Source of the DNA: Firmicutes bacterium HGW-Firmicutes-1
Lineage (GTDB): Bacteria > Bacillota > Clostridia > Lachnospirales > Vallitaleaceae
Length of the DNA stretch: 64,000 nucleotides
Direction: 5' to 3'
Assembly (NCBI GenBank): GCA_002841625.1
Contig: PHAG01000001.1
Span: 248,001 to 312,000, forward strand
The notes under the pieces are model-generated. The model worked only from the letters and a program-made list of their open reading frames with translations, made no database searches and was not told the DNA's origin. A program made the translations under genes and the position numbers. Below, piece by piece: positions 27,496-35,506 of this stretch (within the stretch, counting starts at the first letter, position 1; every line of letters begins with the position of its first letter).

Positions 27496-28848
27496 TTATT
27501 TCTTTTTTATCCCTCTTCGAATAGCAATGCATTGCTTTACATCTTCGAGTACCGCTTCATCTATTACATTGATCATGAGCCATTTCTGACCCATACCCGT
27601 TTTTGTATTATGATACAACTGCTGTAGATACTCCGTGAAAATAGGAAGTAACAATTCGGTCTCCATTCGTTCACGTTCCCCAATAACAACGAGGGCAATA
27701 TAGTATCCTTCCATTGGATATAGGGTACACAAGGTACGTCCTGCCTTTTTATACTTCACATTCCATCCAAACTGCATGGAACACTTGCTAAACTCCAACA
27801 CTGGTTTGCTCTGATATTCCATCTCTACATATTTGCAAAGTTTATCCCACAAAGGACTGTTTACATAATTACCGATTGAATCCAGGGATGGTGTCTTTGA
27901 TCCATTTGTTATATCACAGGTTTCCCGGATTCTCATGTCTCTTTGAGATGAATTTAGTGGTAGCCATATTTCCATATAGCATGCGTCTGGATCAGTATTA
28001 TAGTACAATTCTGCTGTAAAATCTCCACAAACCAGACTGTGTTTCCTCATCCATTTATTCATAAATGAGGACGCTTTGAAAATCGCAGAACCAGTCAATT
28101 CATTAAAATTTTCCGCTTCAAAGCAGCAAATAATATATTCACCACACGGAAGTGTATATGACACATATTCCTCTATACTTACATTTCCTATAACTTCAGC
28201 TCCTGCAAAGTAGGTACAGCAACCTTCTCTGGCGTCACCCATATATATAGCACCAAACTCATTGCCGTTTGGTAGCAAATGTGGAATAGTCGTTTTTAGA
28301 TGGTGAAAATTATCCCATATTACACCAGTCGTAGCGATGCCTGTGGCTTTACCTTCTGTCAGTTCTGTAATTGGCACTTCACCTGCAATTCCAATAAATT
28401 TGCGTGTCACATTCAATTTTCTGCGAGTTACTTCTATCACAATACCATCAGAAATCAACGGCACATTTTCGTCAACTATGACATGATTCAATAGCAAGTC
28501 CGGCTTGATAAATTGACTTAATATAACAGGACGACTACGATATTCCTCAGGTGTAATGCCGTAAACCTCTTTAAAAGAGCGGGTAAAGCTAGAATGATCA
28601 GAAAATCCAAAATCAAGTGCCACATCAATGATACGCTTATCTTTGTTCTTAAGAACTTCCGATGCATTAGCTAGTCTTCGTAATTTTACATATTCATTTA
28701 CTGGTTTCTTCACCAAACGTTTAAATAAGCGCTGAAAATAGTACGGCGATAATGATGCAACACGTGAAAGGGTTTCCATTTTAATCTCTTCAGACAATCT
28801 ATCTTCAATATAATTGATGGCGTTTTGTATCGCTTCCCATGCGTACAC
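27496..28848 (-). CDS. AraC-family regulator with GyrI-like and DUF3788 domains
   Basis: A 450-residue three-domain protein: AraC helix-turn-helix pair (residues about 5-105, with FSDHSSFTRSFKEVYG), a GyrI-like effector domain (about 120-300) and a C-terminal DUF3788 domain (about 315-445, with LCTLYPMEGYY). The first two parts indicate a drug- or metabolite-responsive activator. The function of DUF3788 is unknown to me; it often occurs alone or fused to such regulators. It heads the two-gene operon of element B, with AGGAGG upstream of the ATG at 28848. Confidence 0.87.
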   Translation of the reverse strand: MYAWEAIQNAINYIEDRLSEEIKMETLSRVASLSPYYFQRLFKRLVKKPVNEYVKLRRLANASEVLKNKDKRIIDVALDFGFSDHSSFTRSFKEVYGITPEEYRSRPVILSQFIKPDLLLNHVIVDENVPLISDGIVIEVTRRKLNVTRKFIGIAGEVPITELTEGKATGIATTGVIWDNFHHLKTTIPHLLPNGNEFGAIYMGDAREGCCTYFAGAEVIGNVSIEEYVSYTLPCGEYIICCFEAENFNELTGSAIFKASSFMNKWMRKHSLVCGDFTAELYYNTDPDACYMEIWLPLNSSQRDMRIRETCDITNGSKTPSLDSIGNYVNSPLWDKLCKYVEMEYQSKPVLEFSKCSMQFGWNVKYKKAGRTLCTLYPMEGYYIALVVIGERERMETELLLPIFTEYLQQLYHNTKTGMGQKWLMINVIDEAVLEDVKQCIAIRRGIKKK

Positions 28849-28970
28849 TGTAACACCTCCTTTAATATAATGTAACTCAAAATAAGTCTATCTGCTTGTC
28901 TTCTGATGCTCTTTTTACATTAATTATTTCGCAACATAGAAAATTGCCATAAAATTATATCCACTTAAGC

Positions 28971-29058
28971 TTTTTCAATATAAAAACTACTTTGATTATA
29001 CCATGGCGGCAAAATCGAAAGTAGTTTTTTGGTAAATATCTTACTGTCATGTGACTCA
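28971..29058. other. Right attachment junction of element B
   Basis: Element sequence, including a hairpin (AAAACTACTTT and AAAGTAGTTTT arms) and GTCATGTGACTC, passes into host helicase codons at TCA (29056-29058), followed by ACAATGATCATCCC. It is nearly identical to the internal copy at 26853-26942. Confidence 0.7.
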
Positions 29059-30189
29059 ACAATGATCATCCCATAACTATTGATAAGTTCTTTAATATTT
29101 TTATTTTTATCAAACATTGATTGCATAATTGCAATATCAACTATACCATTTATTCTCTTTATTCCTCCACCTAATTGTCCAATAACTTGATTATTCTTTT
29201 TTCTTCCATGTTTTTTTTGCTCTACTGCAACTGATGTTTCATCAATGATTAAAAACTCTTCTAATCTTTCTACCCATTGCTCAGCTAATTGTTTAGTATG
29301 AACTAATACTAGGGTAGTTATCTTCTTCTCCGCTATTAACCTCGCACCTAAAACAGTCTTCCCAAATCCCGTTGTAGCCGATAACACCCCATTTGAATGT
29401 GCATTCATAGCGAGGAATGCCTGATCTTGTCCTTCTCTTAATTCACCTTTAAATGAAACTTCAATTTTTCCACCTTCATATCGACAATCTATCAAATTAC
29501 AGTTTACTGACAGTCCACTGAGAAGCTCAATAAGTTGACTTTCTAGTCCTCTGGGAAGTGTTATATTTTCATCATCCTCTTCATATGCAATTACAATTCT
29601 AGGTGTACCATAGGTCGACATTCTCATGGCTTGCATAGAAAAAAACTCTGGATTGGAGTAAGACGCCAATCTTCTTATTATATTAATCCCTTTAGCTGAT
29701 AATCCTGCTTTATTAATAATTAGTCCTCTGGATAGCACTATATTCATACTGTCTGGAAAATCTTCTTTAGTTGCTAAAATACTATGACTTTCATATATTT
29801 CATTTCGAGTACTTTTCTTATCTAAACTAACGTTATCTTTTTCAACTCTATTATTTTTTATGAACTGAAAAACAAATTGATCTGCAATTTTTTCTACACT
29901 TCCAAGGTAAGCCCATTGATCCGCTATCTCGTTAAATTCTTTATCTATAAAAATGGTATTATGCTCTTTTCTTGCATTTTTTTGTAACGGTAAAGCGATC
30001 AAGTTACCAAAACCATCTTTTTGCAAAAAATCCTGTGATGGAAATAAACGATCATATGAATCGAATTGTATTCGTGCACTCTTACTCATTGCTATATCTA
30101 AAATAGCAAAACCAAATTTCCTTGCAATTTGCGCTTTAATATCTGTATTAAAGAAAAACCATAAATGGCATCCATTACCTGATCTAGTA
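29059..30189 (-). pseudogene. N-terminal half of the disrupted TOTE-type primase-helicase gene, also lacking its 5' end
   Basis: The frame carries the end of an archaeo-eukaryotic primase-like domain: RSGNGCHLWFFF, then SYDRLFPSQD and GFGNLIALPLQ, hallmarks of the TOTE conflict-system primase family. A helicase domain follows with Walker A (TTGFGKTVLGARLI) and VHTKQLAEQW. It breaks off after YGMIIV, just before DECHH. The homology continues upstream of the ATG at 30089 to about 30189 and then stops dead against unrelated DNA, so the front of the primase domain is deleted. Last residues of the open frame past 29059 are element-encoded. Non-functional as it stands. Confidence 0.8.
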
Positions 30190-30259
30190 TGAAGAAGTCC
30201 TTGAAATTGCAGATATTATTGGATACAAAATTGAATGGGTGGAAAAAGATAAAACTTAA
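30188..30259 (+). pseudogene. 3' tail of an XRE-type regulator gene
   Basis: On the plus strand a short frame ends EVLEIADIIGYKIEWVEKD-KT-stop, the typical C-terminus of small Cro/C1-type helix-turn-helix regulators. A stop codon lies just upstream, and the rest of the gene is absent. It abuts the truncated primase gene in the opposite direction, so this is a deletion junction. Confidence 0.55.
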
Positions 30260-30791
30260 TTTGTTTTAATTAATGTTTATAATACACATATATATTTGTT
30301 TTGTCAATGGTATTATTCTTTTTTATTTATTTTTTTTATATTATATTACTTTTTGGCAAGGTGTTATTATAAGACATATTAAAAACAATAAGGCGTCGAT
30401 ATAAACTATATTATATACTTTAGTCCACCCAAATAAGAGCCATCTAAAATAGGCTCTTTTGCTTTACCCCTATCCACAATACGTCTACAGGCTCTCAGGA
30501 CACATATGTAAGTACTTGAATACTATATGTGGCAATTTATATGTTTATAAAATAAGCCTATGTATAAACGTCTTTAAATGGGCTGAATTTGGAAATATTG
30601 TCGATATGGGATAATTGTAGGGTAAATGTTGTTTGAAGGTAAATAGATGGATTATAGGTGATTTCGCTAAGTAAATAGATGTAAAAAATACACATACCCT
30701 ATTACGTCCGATAATACAAAAAGACAAATACCTTTTTGATAAAGATACTTGTCTTATAGTGTTATCATATTGTTTTTTATATGTGTTATTT
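30260..30791. other. Gene-free AT-rich stretch downstream of the integrase
   Basis: Only a hairpin terminator (30434-30461) is clear. A 60-codon open frame on the minus strand (30545-30727) has no ribosome site or family resemblance. The stretch looks like decayed DNA next to the integrase. Confidence 0.45.
30434..30461 (+). terminator. Rho-independent terminator
   Basis: AAGAGCC pairs with GGCTCTT across a ten-base loop and is followed by TTGC. It lies about 175 bases after the XRE remnant and probably served that gene. Confidence 0.5.
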
Positions 30792-31922
30792 TTACTTCAT
30801 AGCGTCTGAAACTTTATTTATTGCATTTGTATGAGTCTGATCAAACATATGCATGTAAATTCCACTTGTTGTTGCCGTAGTACTATGCCCGAGAGCCTTA
30901 GAAATATCAAATAACGAAATACCTTGTAAATTTGCGATACTTGTAAAAGTGTGTCTAAGATCATGTAATCTTATTGGTGGTAATTGATTGGTATCTATTA
31001 TTCGTTTAAATAAATGACTAATGTAATTTGGTCTAGTTGGTTTACCATCTTCATCACAAACTACAAAATTTTGATCCAAATAATTTCCTTCTAAAAAAAC
31101 TTTTTCACTTTCTTGTGTTTGTTTAATTAATTTAAGCAAATCCAATATATCATCTGGCGCATGCAATGTCCTATATGACGATGTATTTTTAGTTTCCTTC
31201 TCGATATTCTTAGATCCAGCCTGAGTACGTGCTTTATTAATAACTATAATTTTATCATCAAATTTAACAGCTTCCCATTTCAAACCACATATTTCTTCTC
31301 GCCTAAGTCCAAGTATACCAGCTAATCTTATAACTATTTCCAGCTTATCACCTTCTACAATTGAGATAAGTTTCTTAAGTTGCTCGACAGTATAAAAGTT
31401 CATCTCGTTTTTTTTCGTTTTAATTGGTTCAATTTTATCAAGTGGATTTTTAAGAAGCTTGTCCTCATTTACTGCTTGCATTAAGATGCTTTTCAATAAA
31501 TCCTGATGTTTTCTAACCGTATTTTTGGATAAACCTTCTTCAGTGATTTTAACATTAAAATATTGGTTAACGATTGTTGTATCTATCTCCTGTAGTTTAT
31601 ATTCTTTAAAGTAAGGCTTAAAGTGTTTGTTAATTATGTTGGTATATCCATAAAGCGTTGTCTCTTCCACTTTATACTTTTTAACACCTAACCAATAATC
31701 AAACCAACCGTTACACATTTGCGAAGATGGTTTAACCATGTTCCCTTTATTCTTATCTGCTTCATGTTGCGATAACGCTGCTCTAGCTTCTTTTTTAGTG
31801 TAGAACGTTTTTGTGTTTTTTACTCTTTTACCAGATGCATCTTTACCAAAATTAAATGTAACATAGAAGAGATCCTTCACATCATCATAAGCAATATTAT
31901 TTTCAATTTTTGTTCTTGCCAT
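30792..31922 (-). CDS. Tyrosine site-specific integrase
   Basis: A 376-residue phage/ICE-type integrase. The N-terminal arm-binding domain (KDLFYVTFNFGKDASGKR) is of the AP2-like type, the core-binding domain spans about 65-160, and the catalytic domain has Arg in LGLRREEICGL, His-x-x-Arg in LHDLRHTF, and a late His in LGHSTT with the Tyr nucleophile in SGIYMHM. AGGAGG stands nine bases before the ATG at 31922. It reads in the same direction as ssrA and begins about 130 bases after its 3' end, the classic arrangement for elements that integrate into tmRNA genes. The element it belongs to should extend to lower coordinates; its far end was not found. Confidence 0.9.
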   Translation of the reverse strand: MARTKIENNIAYDDVKDLFYVTFNFGKDASGKRVKNTKTFYTKKEARAALSQHEADKNKGNMVKPSSQMCNGWFDYWLGVKKYKVEETTLYGYTNIINKHFKPYFKEYKLQEIDTTIVNQYFNVKITEEGLSKNTVRKHQDLLKSILMQAVNEDKLLKNPLDKIEPIKTKKNEMNFYTVEQLKKLISIVEGDKLEIVIRLAGILGLRREEICGLKWEAVKFDDKIIVINKARTQAGSKNIEKETKNTSSYRTLHAPDDILDLLKLIKQTQESEKVFLEGNYLDQNFVVCDEDGKPTRPNYISHLFKRIIDTNQLPPIRLHDLRHTFTSIANLQGISLFDISKALGHSTTATTSGIYMHMFDQTHTNAINKVSDAMK

Positions 31923-31940
31923 ATTATCAATCCTCCTATC

Positions 31941-32005
31941 AAAATGTCTACCTGTTACTGATAGGATAACATATGGCAATAAAAATGTCTACCAAAATGT
32001 CTACC
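31941..32005. repeat. Three direct repeats AAAATGTCTACC between integrase and ssrA
   Basis: Identical 12-base copies at 31941-31952, 31982-31993 and 31994-32005; the last two are adjacent. Position just upstream of the integrase start and beside the presumed attachment site fits arm-type integrase binding sites, possibly also autoregulatory. Confidence 0.6.
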
Positions 32006-32021
32006 TTGGTCATTTTTAGTA

Positions 32022-32045
32022 CAAAAAAACCGCTATTTCAGCGGT
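32022..32045 (-). terminator. Terminator of ssrA
   Basis: On the minus strand ACCGCT-GAAAT-AGCGGT is followed by a run of seven T. It begins nine bases after the tmRNA 3' end. Confidence 0.8.
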
Positions 32046-32053
32046 AATTTTAG

Positions 32054-32402
32054 TGGAGGTGAGGGGAATTGAACCCCTGTCCGAAGACCCTTCCGATAGA
32101 TTTTCTCCCATTAGAGTCGGTGTTTTGTCATTCCCTCGAAAAGACGCCCATCGACAGGCTTAGTTTCTTGGTAGCTTCATTTAATCTTTTTTTATCTCAA
32201 AGCTTTGATAAAAAAGTGCCTCGCATTAGTTGATGCCTAATTGCCTAGCCGCGAGTGGCGAGGGTTAGACAGCTGCCATTAGGCAGCGAATTGTAAATTA
32301 TTTTCTGCGTTTAAGTTTAATTTTCCAGTTTTTAACGCAGGCCCGGAGTCTGCGAATGGCTTATCTAAATTCAGTCGTCCCCGTCGAAACCAGTACACCC
32401 CC
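32054..32402 (-). ncRNA. ssrA: tmRNA (ssrA)
   Basis: Rescues stalled ribosomes together with SmpB. On the minus strand the 5' end GGGGGTG pairs with CACCTCC at the 3' end to form the acceptor stem, followed by discriminator A. The CCA tail is not encoded (CTA instead). The T-arm GGTTCAATTCC and a 5' TGGTTTCGACGGGGA block are conserved tmRNA features. The tag frame most likely resumes at GCA (32308) and reads AENNLQFAA then TAA (32279), placed about 95 bases from the 5' end as usual. A tyrosine integrase lies just beyond the 3' end, and smpB lies just upstream. Confidence 0.93.
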
Positions 32403-32469
32403 GTAATATAACGGCTACGCAAAGTCGTTATTATTTTACTAACGGGCTAGTTATTGAATACTGAGGATA

Positions 32470-32934
32470 CTACAAGTTTTTAATCTTAAAATCTCTCTCT
32501 GTATCTCTACGTTGATCTTTTTTTGCTATGTCGTCACGTTTATCGTAGTTCTTCTTGCCTTTTGCAATTCCAATTTCAATCTTCATCAAGCTTCCTTTTA
32601 AGTAAACCTTTAAAGGCACCAAGGTATAGCCGTCTCTTTCAGTTGCTCCTCTTAATTTGTTAATTTCCATTCGATGAAGTAGCAACTTTCTAGTTCTAAC
32701 TGGATCTTTGTTGAAAATATTACCTTTTTCATATGGTGTAATGTTCATGTTTAAGATCATGACCTCATTGTTTAAGACTCTTACAAAGCTTTCTTTAATG
32801 CTACATTTCCCCATTCTAAGGGATTTGACCTCTGTTCCTGCTAGAACAACGCCAGCTTCATAAATTTCTTCTACAAAATAATCGTGATATGCTTTTTTGT
32901 TTTGAGCGATAAGCTTATATCCTTCTGTTTTCAT
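32470..32934 (-). CDS. smpB: SsrA-binding protein SmpB
   Basis: Binds tmRNA and delivers it to the ribosome for trans-translation. The 154-residue protein shows the OB-fold core with [17 protein letters not shown] near the start and GTEVKSLR, and the basic C-terminal tail [13 protein letters not shown]. That tail enters the decoding centre. Length is typical. It lies between rnr and ssrA on the same strand, the standard clostridial order rnr-smpB-ssrA. Confidence 0.95.
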   Translation of the reverse strand: MKTEGYKLIAQNKKAYHDYFVEEIYEAGVVLAGTEVKSLRMGKCSIKESFVRVLNNEVMILNMNITPYEKGNIFNKDPVRTRKLLLHRMEINKLRGATERDGYTLVPLKVYLKGSLMKIEIGIAKGKKNYDKRDDIAKKDQRRDTERDFKIKNL

Positions 32935-33082
32935 GATCTACCCCACATAGTTTGAACTGCAAAGACAATTATAACATAACGACAATGTTTTTCAAGTACT
33001 ATTTATTTCATAGCTTTACATTTATTCTCTATTTCATAGTATTTTTACTTTTCGCATTTAAATCAAGAAGATAAAGATAGTA

Positions 33083-35233
33083 TTATGCTTTTACCTCATC
33101 ATCCTCATCACTTAACTCGAAATCAATCGTCCTTTGGGCTTTATCAGCTCCTACAACTACTATCTTCACTACATCTCCAATTCTATAGATCTTGCTGGTT
33201 CTTTCACCAATATAGCAATGATGATCTTTATCATGATTATAATAATCATCGGTCATTGAACTTACATGAATCAAGCCTTCTACTGTGTTTTCTAATTCAA
33301 TAAATAGTCCAAATGAAGTTACGCTAGAAATAACCCCATCAAAGGTTTGTCCAATTTTATCTTGCATATATTCAACTTTTTTAAGCTTTTCTGTTTCTCT
33401 TTCTGCTTCCTCTGCTCTTCTTTCATTTTCCGAACACTGCTTTGCAATTTTTTCTAGTATACTTTCATAATGTTCTGCCCTACCATCACTCATTCTTCCG
33501 TTGATTACATCCTTAATAATTCTGTGAATTTGCAAATCAGGATATCTTCTTATTGGAGAGGTAAAATGGCAATAATACTTTGCAGCTAAACCATAATGAC
33601 CATCATTCGTAACTGTATACATCGCTTTTTTCATTGATCTTAGTGTCAATCTACTAATGATCGTTTCTTCCTTGCTTCCTTCAACATCGATCAATAGTTT
33701 TTGCAATTCTTTTGGATGCACTTGTTCTTTACCTTTGATATGGTAACCAAAATTATAAATAAATGCAGCTAGGTTACTGATTTTAGCAGGGTCTGGTTCT
33801 TCATGCGTACGATATACAAAAGGCATTTGTTGCCAGAAGAAGCTTTCTGCTATTGTTTCATTTGCAAGCAACATAAACTCTTCAATAATTTTAGTCGCAA
33901 CATTTCTATCATAAGGTTTAATATCTATTGGTACACCTTTTTCATCCATAATGATTTTTGCTTCTGGAAAGTCAAAATCTATAGAACCACGCTCTTTTCT
34001 CTTCGCACGTAATATTCTAGCCAACTCTTCCATATTGTTAAACATATCAAGCAATTCTGAATATTCAGCTATAACCTCTTCATCATGATCTTCCAGAATC
34101 TTCTTCACATTTGTATAGGTCATTCTTCTATCTACATGAATAACTGTTTCAGCTGCCTTGTAGCTCAATACATTGCCTTTTAAACCAATTTCCATGATAC
34201 AGCTAAGGGCAAGCCTATCTTCACCTTGATTTAAGGAGCAGATGCCATTAGAAAGCTTTCTTGGTAACATTGGAATAACTCTATCAACAAGATATACACT
34301 AGTCCCTCTTTTGATCGCTTCTTGATCTAGCGGTGAGCCTTCTGTTACATAATGAGTAACATCTGCAATATGAACACCAAGAGTATAACCAGTATCAGTT
34401 TTCTCTATTGTAATTGCATCATCTAAATCCTTTGCATCCTCACCATCAATCGTTACTGTTTGCAAATCTCTAATATCTAATCTGTTTTTTAATTCTTCTT
34501 CTTTAATCTCTTGCAATACCCCTTCTGCTTGTTGTTTTACAGCTTCAGGAAACACAGAAGGAATTTCCAAATCTCTAACAATTGCCAGAATATCTGTCTC
34601 TGGATCAGTAATATTTCCAATGATTTCTGTTATTTCACCCTCTGGTTTTTTGTCGTCATCACCCCATGAGGTTATTTTAACAACTACTTTGTCTCCATTT
34701 ACTGCGTTAAATTCACTTGATTTCGGAATAAAAATATCTTTGTTAATTTTTTTGTTATCTGCAATAACAAAGCCAAAGTTCCTGCTTTTTTGATAAGTCC
34801 CGATAACCTCGCTCTTGCCTCTGCTAAGAATTTCGACAACTTCCCCTTCTTTCCGTCTCCCTTGTTCTGCGGCTTTTACAAGCTTAATTGCAACTTGGTC
34901 TCCGTGAAAGGCACCATTGGTATATTTACCAGGGATGAAGATGTCTTCAGTTTCTCCTTCAATTTCAACAAAACCAAAACCTTTCGGATTGGCAATAAAC
35001 TTCCCAACAATCATCATTACGCTTTGAGGGCGTACATATTTACCTTTTTTAGTTTTGATTACCTTACCTTCTTTGATAAGATCGTTTAATACATCCTCAA
35101 GTGTCTCTCTATCCTCAGCCTTAATTTGTAACATTGTAGCAATTTCTTTAATCTTCATAGGCTTATATTCTTCATCTTTGATTAAATCAAATACAAGTTT
35201 TTTTCTTTCATCTAATTTTTCTACTGTTTTCAT
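33083..35233 (-). CDS. rnr: Ribonuclease R
   Basis: A 3'-5' exoribonuclease that degrades structured RNA and works with tmRNA on non-stop messages. In 716 residues it shows an N-terminal helix-turn-helix-like segment, cold-shock OB domains (GKFIANPKGFGFV), and the RNB catalytic domain with the metal-binding TIDGEDAKDLDDAI stretch. A C-terminal S1 domain (GVISSVTSFGLFIEL) completes it. It is somewhat shorter than enterobacterial RNase R but normal for Firmicutes. AAGGTG precedes the ATG. Third-from-last of the conserved secG-rnr-smpB-ssrA order, here interrupted by two surface-protein genes. Confidence 0.95.
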   Translation of the reverse strand: MKTVEKLDERKKLVFDLIKDEEYKPMKIKEIATMLQIKAEDRETLEDVLNDLIKEGKVIKTKKGKYVRPQSVMMIVGKFIANPKGFGFVEIEGETEDIFIPGKYTNGAFHGDQVAIKLVKAAEQGRRKEGEVVEILSRGKSEVIGTYQKSRNFGFVIADNKKINKDIFIPKSSEFNAVNGDKVVVKITSWGDDDKKPEGEITEIIGNITDPETDILAIVRDLEIPSVFPEAVKQQAEGVLQEIKEEELKNRLDIRDLQTVTIDGEDAKDLDDAITIEKTDTGYTLGVHIADVTHYVTEGSPLDQEAIKRGTSVYLVDRVIPMLPRKLSNGICSLNQGEDRLALSCIMEIGLKGNVLSYKAAETVIHVDRRMTYTNVKKILEDHDEEVIAEYSELLDMFNNMEELARILRAKRKERGSIDFDFPEAKIIMDEKGVPIDIKPYDRNVATKIIEEFMLLANETIAESFFWQQMPFVYRTHEEPDPAKISNLAAFIYNFGYHIKGKEQVHPKELQKLLIDVEGSKEETIISRLTLRSMKKAMYTVTNDGHYGLAAKYYCHFTSPIRRYPDLQIHRIIKDVINGRMSDGRAEHYESILEKIAKQCSENERRAEEAERETEKLKKVEYMQDKIGQTFDGVISSVTSFGLFIELENTVEGLIHVSSMTDDYYNHDKDHHCYIGERTSKIYRIGDVVKIVVVGADKAQRTIDFELSDEDDEVKA

Positions 35234-35445
35234 ACGATCACCTTCTTACTAATTATTGTGTTATTGGTCTTATATACTTGAGGATCGCCTTTGCAATCAA
35301 CTTGTTCTGGTCAAAAGCAATTCACCTCTATACTTATATTGTCTCAATTATATCATAAATCATTCTTAAAACACAGTTATTCATTCCCGATAGGTTCAAA
35401 AGACTGTGGCTTTCTAATTATTTGCGCAGAACTTATTCAAAAAAT

Positions 35446-35473
35446 ACCCTGCTTACTCAATAATAAGCAGGGT
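35446..35473 (-). terminator. Terminator of the SLH-VWA operon
   Basis: ACCCTGCTTA pairs with TAAGCAGGGT; on the minus strand it is followed by ATTTTTT. It lies 34 bases after the VWA stop. Confidence 0.85.
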
Positions 35474-35506
35474 AGCTAACTTCAATTATTATTTAATTAA
35501 TATCTC

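Larger units (their letters stand above)
21188..29058. mobile_element. Composite insertion of two tandem serine-recombinase elements in a helicase gene
   Basis: About 7.9 kb splits a helicase gene at its DECHH codons. The host sequence on either side shares only TCA, typical of serine-recombinase crossover rather than the longer duplication left by DDE transposases. An internal copy of the right end at 26853-26942 is directly followed by a copy of the left-end sequence (GTGTCAAG). This divides the insertion into element A (21191-26942: hydrolase, UvrA-like, AraC/GyrI, recombinase remnant) and element B (26943-29058: GyrI-like, AraC/GyrI/DUF3788). The only recombinase inside lacks its catalytic domain. 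Confidence 0.75.

Noticed and set aside
30545-30727. 60-codon minus-strand frame in the gene-free stretch next to the integrase
   Set aside because: No Shine-Dalgarno sequence, unusual residue composition and no recognisable motif.
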